From assembly GCF_000023945.1 (NCBI RefSeq), contig NC_013158.1:124001-188000 (forward strand): 64,000 nt of DNA, given 5' to 3'. The DNA comes from Halorhabdus utahensis DSM 12940. Lineage in GTDB: Archaea; Halobacteriota; Halobacteria; Halobacteriales; Haloarculaceae. The notes under the pieces were generated by a model, which made no database searches, was not told where the DNA came from, and was given only the letters and a program-made list of their open reading frames with translations. Below are positions 12,861 through 21,513 of this stretch, one piece after another (position 1 is the first letter of the stretch; every line of letters starts with the position of its first letter). Both the position numbers and the translations under genes were made by a program.

Positions 12861-14297
12861 TTACGCCGATGTCAGTCGGTAGACAGCACCCGTCGAGCCG
12901 ACCAACTGTCCGCGCTCGCTGGCACAGACGTAAAGCTCGCCAGCCTGATCGCGGCCGAACGCCAGGATCATCGGGGCAAATTCGCTGTCATCCACCGAAA
13001 TCGTCGTGGTCTCCCAGAGCCCGTCCTCCGTTGGGGTGCCGACAAAGAGTGTCCCGTTGGCCTGCCAGTCGGCGAAGACGTACCGATCACGGAGCCCAGG
13101 GATCGACTCGCCCGTATAGAACTGTCCCCCGATCACCGCGACGCCGCTAACCGGCTGGCCGCTGTGAGGATACTCGATCACCGGGTCGAGCAAGGGTTCG
13201 CCATCCGGTGTCTCGATCGGGCAAGACCCATTCGACGACCCGGGCGAGAAACAGTGTGTCCCTTCCCGGACGTTCCAGCCGTAGTTCCCCCCGTTCGTGA
13301 CGCGGTTGACCTCCTCAAATCGACCCTGGCCGACGTCCGCCGCGTACAACTCGCCGTCGTGAAACGCCATCCGCCAGGGGTTGCGTAATCCCCACGCGTA
13401 ATACTCGTCGAGCCCATCCGTCCCCACGAGCGGATTGTCCTCGGGGATCGCATAGGGTTCCTCGCCGGTTTCGGTGACGTCGATCCGGAGCACACCGCCC
13501 AGAAGATTCTCGGTGACGTCCTGTCCATTCCCGCCGGAATTTGCAGCAAACCAATCGGAAACGTGCCCAGTGCCAGTGTCGTCGGCCCCACCGCCGTCAC
13601 CGACGGCGATGTAGAGATATCCATCGGGCCCGAATTCGAGTGCGCCTGCGTTGTGATTGGTCTGGGGTTCCGGAAATTCGAGTATCCGCTGTTCGGTGTC
13701 AGTGTCAGCAGCGAGCGTGTCCGTCTCGATCGAAAACGAGGAGAGCGCGAACGTATGAGAGTAGTCCTCCGGTGTCGCCTCACCCGGTGGCGCACTGTAC
13801 CGAACGAACAGGCGATCGTCCGCGGGATAGTCCGGATGGAGCGCAAAGCCGAGCAACCCTCGCTCGTCGTAGCCCGAGACGTCGATCATCCGATCCCTGA
13901 TATCGATCAGTGGTTCGTCCCGGACGCTCCCGTCCGAAACGACGTGGATCGTTCCCACCTGATCGGCAACGAGAACCACGCCGTCCTCTGGTGGAAACGT
14001 GACGCTTACAGGTGCCGTGAATCCTCCCGCGACTTGCTCGACGCCCACTGACGCCGGCAAACCCTCCTCATCGCTTTCGGTAGTTGTTTCGTCCGCTTCC
14101 GTCGTCGTTGTTTCGCTCTCGGTCGTCGACGGTGGCTCGTCAGTCTCGGGACTCTCCGTCGTCGATTCGGTATCAGTGGTCTCAGCCGTCTCAGTGTCTT
14201 CTGTCGGTGTCGAATCGTCTGTACAGCCCGCGAGACTGCCCCCGACCGCCGTAAATCCCGCCCCAAGCATTTCTCGTCGAGTAAAATGTGAACTCAT
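12861..14297 (-). CDS. PQQ-dependent aldose sugar dehydrogenase-like lipoprotein
   Basis: Predicted soluble-type glucose/aldose dehydrogenase that oxidises sugars outside the cell with PQQ. The 478-residue protein begins with a Tat-type lipoprotein signal (FTRREMLGAGFTAVGGSLAGC), so it should be exported folded and lipid-anchored at Cys25. A Thr/Glu/Ser-rich linker (about residues 26-75) precedes a six-bladed beta-propeller. Characteristic sugar dehydrogenase segments are visible: DQVGTIHVV, DERGLLGFALHPDY, NHNAGALEFGPDGYLYIAVGDGG, YAWGLRNPWRMAF and GGNYGWNVREGTHCF. It is a single gene, convergent with the VIT gene. No PQQ biosynthesis genes are in the window. Confidence 0.88.
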   Translation of the reverse strand: MSSHFTRREMLGAGFTAVGGSLAGCTDDSTPTEDTETAETTDTESTTESPETDEPPSTTESETTTTEADETTTESDEEGLPASVGVEQVAGGFTAPVSVTFPPEDGVVLVADQVGTIHVVSDGSVRDEPLIDIRDRMIDVSGYDERGLLGFALHPDYPADDRLFVRYSAPPGEATPEDYSHTFALSSFSIETDTLAADTDTEQRILEFPEPQTNHNAGALEFGPDGYLYIAVGDGGGADDTGTGHVSDWFAANSGGNGQDVTENLLGGVLRIDVTETGEEPYAIPEDNPLVGTDGLDEYYAWGLRNPWRMAFHDGELYAADVGQGRFEEVNRVTNGGNYGWNVREGTHCFSPGSSNGSCPIETPDGEPLLDPVIEYPHSGQPVSGVAVIGGQFYTGESIPGLRDRYVFADWQANGTLFVGTPTEDGLWETTTISVDDSEFAPMILAFGRDQAGELYVCASERGQLVGSTGAVYRLTSA

Positions 14298-14399
14298 GAC
14301 AAACTGCTCCGGCCCGACGGAAAAAACGGTTCGTGTGGCGGCAGGACAGTCCCCGACTCAGAGAGGGAATCATGTCCGGTAGCGACGACAAACGGCGAT

Positions 14400-14903
14400 C
14401 TACCCGGCGAATTCATAGAGCTCGTCGCCGACGTGGTGGATCGTGTCGACGACCTTGCCCTCGTCGCCGAGCATCGCCGACCCGTCGACGCGGGCGCGCC
14501 CCACTGCCAGTACCTTGCCGTGGTTCTCCTCGCTGATGACGAGGAGGTCCCCGCTGTCGATCGACTCGTCGGCTTCGACGATCCCGGGGCGCATCACGTC
14601 CGCGCCGTCAGAGACGAACGAGATGGCACCGGAATCGACGGTGACGACGTTCTGGGCAGGCTGATACTCGTTTGCTCCACGGACAGTGAGGAACGGATCG
14701 TCGGTGCTGTCCGGCGATTCGTCGTCGGGAACGTAGAAGACTGCGGGCGCACCCTCGACGAGAACGACCTCCCAGTCGCTGTCCTCGAACGTGACTTTCT
14801 CGTAGGTCTCGGCGTCGAGTTCGACGCCCAGTCCTTTGGCGAGTGCATCCTCGATCTCGTCGATCGCGTCAGCCCGGAGGTGGTGGCGGGATTTGACGTT
14901 CAT
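14400..14903 (-). CDS. PUA-domain RNA-binding protein (archaeal MCT-1-like)
   Basis: A 167-residue protein with an N-terminal pre-PUA-like domain (NVKSRHHLRADAIDEIEDALAKGLG...) and a C-terminal PUA domain. The PUA domain starts around residue 80 (VTVDSGAISFVSDGADVMRPGIVEADESIDSGD) and includes the loop NHGKVLAVGRARVD. The layout matches the archaeal COG2016 family, related to eukaryotic MCT-1/eIF2D, proteins that bind ribosomes or tRNA. It is divergent from the RNB-domain ribonuclease, with 79 bp between the starts, so the pair may share a promoter region. Specific targets are unknown. Confidence 0.85.
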   Translation of the reverse strand: MNVKSRHHLRADAIDEIEDALAKGLGVELDAETYEKVTFEDSDWEVVLVEGAPAVFYVPDDESPDSTDDPFLTVRGANEYQPAQNVVTVDSGAISFVSDGADVMRPGIVEADESIDSGDLLVISEENHGKVLAVGRARVDGSAMLGDEGKVVDTIHHVGDELYEFAG

Positions 14904-14982
14904 ACAGGAGGGCTGGTCGCGGGCCGGGATAAATCGATTGTTTGTCGAAACGCCTACCTATCGGCCAGTCATATCCGGTTGC

Positions 14983-16302
14983 ATGACTGCTAACGAGGAG
15001 GACGAGCAGGCCGCGGCGGGCACCCCCGAGGGGCAGGGTCCCGTCGAGATCGACGAGGAACTCGCCCGCCATCTCGAGAACAAACGCGAGGAACTCTTCG
15101 AGAAGTTCGAAATCCCGGACGGCTTTCCGCCCGAAGTCCTCGAAGAGGCGAAAGCCCGAACCGAGGACGTGGGAAGCGAGATCGAGGCGGAGATCGACGA
15201 GCGACGTGACCTTCGGGAGATGACGACCTGGACGACCGACCCGATCGACGCCCAGGACTTCGACGACGCCATCTCGATCGAGCATCGCGACGACGAGATC
15301 GTCCTCTGGGTTCATATCGCCGACGTGACTCACTACGTGAATCCGGACACGGCGATGTGGAGTTCGGCCGTCGAGCGCGCGAACACCGTCTATCTGCCGG
15401 GCTACACCGTCCACATGCTACCACCGATCCTGGCCGAGACGGTCTGCTCGCTGGTCCCCAACGAGGACCGACTCGCCCACACCGTCGAGATGCACCTCGA
15501 TCCGGAGACCCTCTCATACGAGAACATCGAGATCTACAAGTCTGTCATCCGAAGCGATGCCCGACTGACCTACACCGAGGCTGAACGCCTCCTCGACGAA
15601 CCCGAGACGGCCGAGGATGTTCTGGAAGACCAGTCGGTGGACCTCGCCGAAAAGACCCAGGCGATCTGGGAACTCGCGGATCAGATGCACGAGCAGCGCA
15701 AGGCGGACGGCTCACTCGTGTTGAACCCACGCCGCGATCGCGCCCATACGATCATCGAGGAGTGTATGCTCAAAGCCAACAAGGCCGTGACGCACGTCCT
15801 CATGTGGGATCGGGGCGTCGAGGCGATGTATCGCGTGCATCCACAGCCAAGCCCGGAGGAGTGGAACGAGGCGCTCCAGGAGATTCAGGACTTGGGCGGC
15901 GTCTCGATCCCAGGCGGGGGCTGGGACGATCCACGGCAGGCCGTCAACGCGACGCTGGAAGATGCCCCGGAGCGCCAGCTTGACAAGATCCAGTGGGCCG
16001 TGATGAAAGTGATGCCCCGTGCGAAGTATATGAACGACCCCTTCGGCGGCCACCACGCGCTGAACTTCGAGATCTACGGTCACTTCACGTCGCCGATCCG
16101 TCGGCTCTCCGACCTGATCAACCACTGGATCGTCCATACCAACGATGTTCCCGAGGATCTCGTTGCACTGTGTGATCGCGCCAGCGACAAACAGAAGGAC
16201 GCCGAACAGTGTGAACGGGAGTACAAGAAGTTCCTCGAAGAAGTCGGTCTCGACCCCGCAGCGGTCAACAACCGCGGCATCGAGGTTATCGACTCCGACT
16301 AG
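14983..16302 (+). CDS. RNB-domain (RNase II/R family) exoribonuclease-like protein
   Basis: The 439-residue protein contains an RNB catalytic domain, the 3'-5' hydrolytic ribonuclease module. The magnesium-binding signature is DPIDAQDFDDAISIEH (about residues 86-101), followed by VLWVHIADVTHYV and the NTVYLPGYTVHMLPP segment. The C-terminal part has YGHFTSPIRRLSDLINHW, the conserved end of RNB proteins. It lacks the cold-shock and S1 domains of bacterial RNase R, as is usual for the haloarchaeal form. I chose the ATG at 14983 (MTANEEDEQ) because upstream codons overlap the divergent PUA gene. In haloarchaea this enzyme substitutes for the archaeal exosome as the main 3' exonuclease (family knowledge). 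Confidence 0.93.
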   Translation: MTANEEDEQAAAGTPEGQGPVEIDEELARHLENKREELFEKFEIPDGFPPEVLEEAKARTEDVGSEIEAEIDERRDLREMTTWTTDPIDAQDFDDAISIEHRDDEIVLWVHIADVTHYVNPDTAMWSSAVERANTVYLPGYTVHMLPPILAETVCSLVPNEDRLAHTVEMHLDPETLSYENIEIYKSVIRSDARLTYTEAERLLDEPETAEDVLEDQSVDLAEKTQAIWELADQMHEQRKADGSLVLNPRRDRAHTIIEECMLKANKAVTHVLMWDRGVEAMYRVHPQPSPEEWNEALQEIQDLGGVSIPGGGWDDPRQAVNATLEDAPERQLDKIQWAVMKVMPRAKYMNDPFGGHHALNFEIYGHFTSPIRRLSDLINHWIVHTNDVPEDLVALCDRASDKQKDAEQCEREYKKFLEEVGLDPAAVNNRGIEVIDSD

Positions 16303-16854
16303 CTGTCGATCAATCGGGGGCGCAGCTGCATCCACTATTCAACACCAGCACCGACGAAACGTGCCCCCAAGGAAGCCACCAGTCGACCCTTCGGATCAGC
16401 GTGTGGAAATTTACTACATGGTGCATGACCAGTCTGCTCATATTCTGGCGAGCAGCTTGCCGCGTTGTCATACCAGTCCCGTCTGGACCTGAGAGAAACC
16501 GGTTCGGACGGGATATCTCCGGGATGTTTTGGCCCGTATAGCGGCCGTCTTCCACGGACATCCGGTTGCCCCCTGGCCGGTGAGCTCGTCACCTCGTGGC
16601 TGTCCGCCTTCCGGGCAGAATGTCTCGATGACATGAATGACTGACCTGGAGAACCAGTATGTAACTCAGTCTTCGAGGATCATGAGAACGAACTAAGCCG
16701 GAGACGGCATCTCGATGGTTCCCAAACTGGTTAGGCATGGGACCCATGGTATCCGAAGGTGTATCAAGACTACAGTGTTAGCGTCACGTCACGTTGCAGC
16801 TGTCGTCACCATTACAAGCAAGCCGTTCTTATGGAGAGATAACGCACTGTTGAT
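16303..16854. other. Gene-free stretch of about 550 bp before crtB
   Basis: No supportable gene is present. Minus-strand open frames exist at 16310-16561 and 16335-16634, but they have no recognisable domain, unusual amino acid use for a haloarchaeon (few acidic residues) and no promoter. The right end is more AT-rich and carries the crtB promoter. No tRNA-like or known small RNA structure was recognised. It may contain decayed mobile DNA, but nothing shows this. Confidence 0.5.
16826..16834 (+). promoter_or_regulatory. TATA-like box for a leaderless crtB transcript
   Basis: The box (ttcttatgg) is centred about 25 bp upstream of the crtB ATG at 16855. That is the spacing expected if transcription starts at or within a base or two of the start codon, the common haloarchaeal leaderless arrangement. 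Confidence 0.45.
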
Positions 16855-17829
16855 ATGATAGGCCGATCCGTCAAAACAAGCAAGGCAATCCACCGGCGGA
16901 CCGGAAAGACGTTTTATATCGCCACGAGATTGCTTCCCGAGCGAGTGCGGGAAGCGACGTACGCTCTATATGCGTTTTTCCGGATCGCCGACGACGTGGT
17001 CGACCGCCCGGACCCGCCCGATGCCGAGACCCAACGACGCCATCTGGAAGCGATCCGCGCCGCCGCAAACGGTGAACAGATCCAGCGGGGAGTCCTCTCG
17101 GAGACGGACCGTGAGGTTCTGGAGACGTTTCGATCGCTTGCCGAGGAGGCCGACATCGATCCCGCCGAGATCGACGTTTTCATCGACGCGATGGCCCAGG
17201 ACATCGATCATTCGGGTTACGAAACCTACGAGGAATTACGTGGCTACATGCGCGGCTCCGCCGCTGCCGTCGGAAACATGATGCTCTCGGTCATGGACCC
17301 ACCGGAAAGTGATCGTGCCACGCCTCACGCCAGGTCACTGGCCGAGGCATTTCAACTGACGAACTTCGTCAGAGACGTGCGGGAGGACATCAGCGAGTAC
17401 GATCGGGTGTATTTACCGGACGAAACGCTCGATCGGCACGACGTGACGGAAACACAACTCCGGCGCGGTGACATGACCGACGACGTGGCTGCCGTTATCC
17501 GGACCGAGCTTCACCGGACTGAATCCCTGTACCGACACGGTGTGGCGGGGATACGGTACCTCCCCGAGGACTGTCAGTTCGCCGTCCTGTTGGCGGCAGT
17601 CTTGTACGCTGATCACCACCGACAGATCAGACACCTCGAGTACGACGTCCTGAACGGCGACGCGTCGCTGTCGATGACGCGACGGCTGTGGCTACTTGCC
17701 CGAACCTGGTATCACTGGCGACGGACCCACGATCCCGAAGCAGCGTTCTACGCGGCAAGTGCAATTTCGGAAGACGGGCCGGCGAGCGATCACCCGGATC
17801 CACAGTTACAACCGGATCGCGTGATCTGA
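16855..17829 (+). CDS. crtB: Phytoene synthase (squalene/phytoene synthase family)
   Basis: Condenses two geranylgeranyl diphosphate molecules to phytoene, the first committed step toward C40 carotenoids and C50 bacterioruberin. The 324-residue protein has both aspartate-rich substrate/Mg sites: D46-x3-D50 in FFRIADDVVD, and NFVRDVREDISEYDRVYLP beginning at N170. The conserved opening (IHRRTGKTFYIATRLLPERVREATYALYAF) is intact. No other carotenoid gene is in the window, which is common because crtB is often unlinked in haloarchaea. The family also includes squalene synthases, but the Arg-rich opening and length favour phytoene synthase. Confidence 0.92.
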   Translation: MIGRSVKTSKAIHRRTGKTFYIATRLLPERVREATYALYAFFRIADDVVDRPDPPDAETQRRHLEAIRAAANGEQIQRGVLSETDREVLETFRSLAEEADIDPAEIDVFIDAMAQDIDHSGYETYEELRGYMRGSAAAVGNMMLSVMDPPESDRATPHARSLAEAFQLTNFVRDVREDISEYDRVYLPDETLDRHDVTETQLRRGDMTDDVAAVIRTELHRTESLYRHGVAGIRYLPEDCQFAVLLAAVLYADHHRQIRHLEYDVLNGDASLSMTRRLWLLARTWYHWRRTHDPEAAFYAASAISEDGPASDHPDPQLQPDRVI

Positions 17830-17936
17830 GACACTTTCGCATCGAGCCCGATCGTTTCATGCTGGCGATGACCGCCGTCATCGGCCGCATCGTGTCTGAC
17901 GTAAAACCTATACCCGTCCCGAACACCGGAATAGAT

Positions 17937-18296
17937 ATGGGACTGATGAGCAAAATTCTGGGGGGCTCAGGCGCCTCTCGCCGGACGGATGATTACGTCG
18001 AACTCGACGCCGGCGATGCCAGTACGACCGCCCCCGAGGCTGACACCGAGGTTCGAATCGCACGGATCGGAGACAAACAGGACGTCATCGAGATCAAAGA
18101 CGCCGTCTACGACGGCGACATCGTCCTCGCGGACATCACTCGTCACACCACGAAAGACCGGACGATGGAACACATCACTGACGAACTCAAACAGGTCGCA
18201 GGCGAGGTTGGCGGTGACATCGTCCAAAAGGACGACGATCAACTCATTATCACGCCATCGGGCGTCGCCGTCAACCGTGACCGGCTCGGCCGGTAG
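17937..18296 (+). CDS. sepF: Archaeal SepF cell-division protein
   Basis: SepF anchors the FtsZ1/FtsZ2 ring to the membrane in haloarchaea. The 119-residue protein starts with a short amphipathic membrane-binding helix (MGLMSKILGGS). An acidic linker and the SepF fold follow, with the motif VIEIKDAVYDGDIVLADITRHTTKDRTMEHITDELKQVA and the C-terminal DDQLIITPSGVAVNRDRLG. I chose the ATG at 17937 because the membrane-targeting helix must be N-terminal; longer upstream open frame has no conserved sequence. It is a single gene downstream of crtB, convergent with the gene at 18315. Confidence 0.93.
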   Translation: MGLMSKILGGSGASRRTDDYVELDAGDASTTAPEADTEVRIARIGDKQDVIEIKDAVYDGDIVLADITRHTTKDRTMEHITDELKQVAGEVGGDIVQKDDDQLIITPSGVAVNRDRLGR

Positions 18297-18314
18297 TCGA
18301 CGCTCACTACTCGG

Positions 18315-18707
18315 TCAGACCGAGTCAGGTTTATCGGCGTCGTCCTCGACCGACCGTTTCATCGAGTCGCGACGGGCTTTGGCGTCGCGACCCGTCGCCA
18401 TCTCGAGAAAGTCGTTTTTGACGTTGACGGCGTCTTCGGCCGCCTCGACGTGACCTTCAGCGATCACTTCTTCCGCCGGTCGCTCTTCGATATCGAGCGC
18501 GAGTTTGTCCTTCTTACTCCCGTATGGGACGGTTCCGACGGTGACACGCTCGAAAACCGGGTTGTCCGGCTCTTCGACGATGAACAGCTCCGTATCGTTG
18601 TAGGGTTCCGTACCAGCGATAGGGCCGAAGTACTCTTCGACTGTCTCGCGCATGTCCGGAATCCTGTCTTCGAGATACTCGCCGCGTCGCATCTTGTACT
18701 CGCGCAT
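18315..18707 (-). CDS. Haloarchaeal DUF5611-like protein
   Basis: A 130-residue acidic protein of unknown function. The N-terminal MREYKMRRGEYLEDRIPDMRETVEEYFG and the central FERVTVGTVPYGSKKDKLALDIEERP look like the haloarchaeal DUF5611 family, recognised by pattern rather than by search. No signal peptide or membrane segment is seen. The C-terminus is helical and charged. It is convergent with sepF, 18 bp apart, and is probably a single-gene transcript. Confidence 0.7.
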   Translation of the reverse strand: MREYKMRRGEYLEDRIPDMRETVEEYFGPIAGTEPYNDTELFIVEEPDNPVFERVTVGTVPYGSKKDKLALDIEERPAEEVIAEGHVEAAEDAVNVKNDFLEMATGRDAKARRDSMKRSVEDDADKPDSV

Positions 18708-18755
18708 AGAAGCCCGTTCGATAGTGTCGGGTTTACCCTTTTCGCGTCGGCTCGA

Positions 18756-19553
18756 TCACTGGGCCTCTATGACGAGCATCCCCTGATGACAGTCGGGACA
18801 GTAATCGCCCTCCCGGAGCGAGGAGGACTCGACCGGCGTCGTGAATCCACATTCCGTACATCGGAACTGGCCATCCACGATGGTGTTTGTCCCCGTGTCT
18901 CCATCCTCGACAGCTTGTTGGGCGTCGCCTAGATCGGGGTCAGTGCTCGACCACACTTCCGCTTCGTCGTCTGTCGACGACCCCTCGGCTGGCTCGGCGC
19001 TCGGCGATCCGTCGTCTGTTGTGACGTCAACGGAGAGGTCGGGACCTACGGACGGCTCGACATCCTCGGATTCAGTGGTGGTTTGGCCGGCCGAGCCAGT
19101 GTCCGTCCGCGTGGATTCTTCGGGGTCGGTAGATTCGGGCCACTCACCAGGCTCACGGACCGGATCGTCTTCGTCGTCGTCTTCGAGGATGACGCCGTCG
19201 TCTTCGGCAGGTGACTCGTACTGTGCTGTTTCGTCGGATGGCTCCGCGTTCGTGGGGTCGGCCTCGGCAACTGGCTCACCTGCCTCGGCGTCGACGATGT
19301 CTGTCGCCGCTGGCGTCGCATCCGGCTGCCCGTCGGATTCATCCGCCGTGGCTTCCTCTTCTGTAGCCACGTCTTCCGGCGTCTTGATCGTCGTTACTTC
19401 AGTGTTCTCGGAGACGACACGCGTTTCGCCACAGCGCCTGCACGTTTCGACCTCCCGGATCGTGCTGACGACCTCGTTGCCCTGTTCCTCCCGGTCGCGC
19501 TCGACGGTAGTCTCGCCGAAGTCGTGACCGAAGACCGAACACTTGATACCCAT
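18756..19553 (-). CDS. Haloarchaeal protein with two zinc ribbons joined by a long acidic linker
   Basis: Function unknown; 265 residues. The N-terminus (MGIKCSVFGHDFGETTVERDREEQG) and a CRRCGETR knuckle near residue 40 form one putative zinc site. A long disordered region of about 170 residues rich in Glu, Asp, Thr and Pro follows. A C-terminal zinc ribbon ends the protein (FRCTECGFTTPVESSSLREGDYCPDCHQG, with two CxxC pairs). I prefer the ATG at 19553 over the one at 19559 because a TTATAA-type box near 19581 would start transcription at about 19555. Homologues with the same ends occur across haloarchaea. Binding to RNA, DNA or protein cannot be decided from sequence. Confidence 0.75.
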   Translation of the reverse strand: MGIKCSVFGHDFGETTVERDREEQGNEVVSTIREVETCRRCGETRVVSENTEVTTIKTPEDVATEEEATADESDGQPDATPAATDIVDAEAGEPVAEADPTNAEPSDETAQYESPAEDDGVILEDDDEDDPVREPGEWPESTDPEESTRTDTGSAGQTTTESEDVEPSVGPDLSVDVTTDDGSPSAEPAEGSSTDDEAEVWSSTDPDLGDAQQAVEDGDTGTNTIVDGQFRCTECGFTTPVESSSLREGDYCPDCHQGMLVIEAQ

Positions 19554-19640
19554 TGCCATGAAGTGGCCACCTGCGAGTTATAAGCGTACTGCTTGGGGAG
19601 TGGGGACAAGTGTAAAACCTGCCACGGCAAAGTGGTTAGT

Positions 19641-19934
19641 ATGCAAGCGAAGCCGGAGTACCGTGACCGGGATGACACGGAAGTGGCGGTACTCGATGCG
19701 CTCGCCGAACGCCACGAGGAAGGCATGACCGTCTTCGAGTTACGGGCTTCCGTCGAGGTCGATATCGACCGGCTCGAAACCGCACTGGCGGACCTCAAGG
19801 CCGACGATCTTATCGAAGCCACTGACGAGGGCGAACAGACACGTATCGTTCCTGAGTCCACCGCGATCGGACCGGCAGACGACGAATCAACCGAGACCAT
19901 CCTCAACAGACTTCGCGAGCGGTTTTCGCTCTAG
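19641..19934 (+). CDS. Haloarchaeal winged-helix protein (DUF6432-like)
   Basis: A 97-residue protein from the ATG at 19641 (MQAKPEYRDRDDTEVAVLDALAERHEEGMTVFELR). The sequence reads as a winged helix: VAVLDALAERHEEGMTVFELRASV, then VDIDRLETALADLKADDLIE as recognition and wing region, so a DNA-binding or protein-docking role is likely. It resembles the haloarchaeal DUF6432 family. A longer frame from 19593 adds a Cys pair but lacks family support. Its stop overlaps the stop of the convergent gene at 19931-20302 (shared ctag). Confidence 0.75.
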   Translation: MQAKPEYRDRDDTEVAVLDALAERHEEGMTVFELRASVEVDIDRLETALADLKADDLIEATDEGEQTRIVPESTAIGPADDESTETILNRLRERFSL

Positions 19935-20302
19935 GAGACGGTAAGCGTCACGAAGACGACCGACAGATTCTGCGCGACGATCAGCATCCCGCCGCCGATC
20001 ATCCCGACAAACCAGACCCGCCACCCGGGGACTTGCTCGACCTGATCCCGACAGGCGAGGAGCACGAAACTGGCATACAGGGCAACGGCTCCCTTGAGGA
20101 ATACCACAGCCAGCGGATCGGCCGAAAGCAACATCCGGAGTAACGGATTCACCTCGCCGGCGACTGACCCGGTGACGTTCGACGCCAGTATCGTCGTGGC
20201 TGTGTCACCGACACCCCAGATGAGCGCCAGAAAGAGAACCAACTCGCGGTATCCGGGCGTCTCGACGCCCTGCGGCCGGTCGAGACGGGTCCGGACTGAC
20301 AT
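19931..20302 (-). CDS. Small integral membrane protein, function unknown
   Basis: A 123-residue protein from the ATG at 20302 (MSVRTRLDRPQGVETPGYREL). It has three clear hydrophobic segments (LVLFLALIWGVGDTATTILA, AVVFLKGAVALYASFVLLA and WFVGMIGGGMLIVAQNLSVV) and an EVNPLLRMLL loop between the first two. The pattern GDTATT...NPLL resembles DUF5658-type membrane proteins, which I state with low certainty. The upstream extension to 20416 is Lys/His-rich and unlike haloarchaeal coding sequence, so it is rejected. It ends overlapping the winged-helix gene. Confidence 0.65.
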   Translation of the reverse strand: MSVRTRLDRPQGVETPGYRELVLFLALIWGVGDTATTILASNVTGSVAGEVNPLLRMLLSADPLAVVFLKGAVALYASFVLLACRDQVEQVPGWRVWFVGMIGGGMLIVAQNLSVVFVTLTVS

Positions 20303-20604
20303 GGGTATACGAAATATGACGGCAGGCAGTGTCAAAAATCGCCCGCTCCAATTATCGGTTTTGAGTATCAGTTTGAGAATCAAATGATGTCTCGAATTCC
20401 TGCTACCGATTACCACCCGAGTTCCGGAAAGACAGTCCTATCAAATGTAAAACCAGACGCCGATACCACATGGAATCGCTCCGAAGTAGTCCCGGGTCAG
20501 TTTGGTTGATTCCCCTGAGATATTCACTCCCTGCATGCGACCCCCCGGTGAGCAGCTAACTCTCAGGGGGAGGGTCCAGTCAGGCGGTTCTCATCCGGAG
20601 ACGA
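20303..20604. other. Gene-free stretch between the small membrane protein and ubaA
   Basis: About 300 bp with no gene. The left half is AT-richer and would carry the minus-strand promoter of the membrane protein ending at 19931. The right end contains a strong hairpin described separately. Nothing else was recognised. Confidence 0.5.
20539..20576 (-). terminator. Hairpin downstream of ubaA, possible terminator
   Basis: The arms GACCCCCC and GGGGGAGGGTC pair around a loop of about 20 bp. The hairpin lies 28 bp beyond the ubaA stop codon. No long T-tract follows on the minus strand, so it may act in RNA 3'-end stability rather than classical termination. Confidence 0.35.
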
Positions 20605-21408
20605 TCACTCCAGGGTTGAGCCGCGGGTCCGCTCCGTGGCGGCCGGACCGCCTGCCGGTGATTCGCCACATGTCTGGCAATCTTCCCTGGATTCGAACGG
20701 GATTTCGGTGAACGACATCGACCGTGCATCGTATCGAAGCAATCTGCCGGTGAGTGTCGTCCCGATGTCGAGGAGGTGCTTGATCGCTTCCGTCGCCTGG
20801 ATGGACCCAATGACGCTCGGGACAGCGCCAATGACTCCGGCAGTTTCACAGTCCGGAATCGTACCCGCCGGTGGCGCTTCAGGGAAAAGACACCGGTAGC
20901 AGGGCGCACCACCGTCGAACGAGGTCACCTGTCCCTCGAACGCCGAGACGGCACCGTGGACGAGGGGCAACTCAGCGGTCACACAGGCATCGTTGAGTTG
21001 ATACAGCGCCTCAATGCTATCGGTCGCATCGATGACGACGTCGTACTCTCCGAGTGGCACCTCGTCTTCGTCGAATCGTGTCTCGTAGCAACGAACCGTG
21101 ACGTCCGGGTTGAGCTGAGCGACGAACGCCTCGGCGCTGTCGACCTTGGCCCGACCGACGTCGTCCGTGCCGTGGACGACCTGGCGCTGGAGGTTGCTCC
21201 GTTCGACGACGTCGTCGTCGACGAGACCCAGCGTGCCCACGCCCGCCGCTGCCAGGTACTGGATGACGGGTGAGCCCAGTCCCCCAACGCCGACGACGAG
21301 TACCGACCCCTCAAGGAGTGCGGCCTGTCCAGCCGGACCGACGTCGTCCATGACGATCTGCCGGGCATAGCGATCCAGTTGACCCTGTTCCAGATTCGGT
21401 GATGACAT
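20605..21408 (-). CDS. ubaA: E1-like SAMP-activating enzyme (HesA/MoeB/ThiF family)
   Basis: UbaA adenylates the C-terminal glycine of ubiquitin-like SAMP proteins, serving both protein conjugation and sulfur transfer for tRNA thiolation and molybdopterin. The protein is 267 residues from the ATG at 21408. A TATA-like box near 21434 (cttattcac on the minus strand) predicts a leaderless start there, so the alternative ATG at 21417 is less likely. Visible motifs are RYARQIVMDDVG, the nucleotide loop VLVVGVGGLGSPVIQYLAAAGVG, and DDDVVERSNLQRQVVH. The catalytic Cys region is PDCETAGVIGAVPSVIGSIQATE. The zinc site uses CYRC plus a C-terminal CQTC. No SAMP gene is adjacent. Confidence 0.88.
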   Translation of the reverse strand: MSSPNLEQGQLDRYARQIVMDDVGPAGQAALLEGSVLVVGVGGLGSPVIQYLAAAGVGTLGLVDDDVVERSNLQRQVVHGTDDVGRAKVDSAEAFVAQLNPDVTVRCYETRFDEDEVPLGEYDVVIDATDSIEALYQLNDACVTAELPLVHGAVSAFEGQVTSFDGGAPCYRCLFPEAPPAGTIPDCETAGVIGAVPSVIGSIQATEAIKHLLDIGTTLTGRLLRYDARSMSFTEIPFESREDCQTCGESPAGGPAATERTRGSTLE

Positions 21409-21481
21409 AGCAACCACTACCGACTACTCGTGAATAAGCAATGTGACCTGAATGGCTTCTGTGAGATTATGTCATATAAAA

Positions 21482-21489
21482 ATATTTAT
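21482..21489 (+). promoter_or_regulatory. TATA box for a leaderless transcript at 21514
   Basis: The box atatttat within the AT-rich run 21475-21490 is centred about 28 bp before the ATG at 21514. This spacing supports that ATG as the true start over upstream in-frame ATGs at 21430 and 21469. Confidence 0.55.
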
Positions 21490-21513
21490 CACGGTGGGTT
21501 CTGGCCTGCCAAT

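Noticed and set aside
16310-16634. Two minus-strand frames before crtB
   Set aside because: No domain, few acidic residues, no promoter; not supportable as genes.
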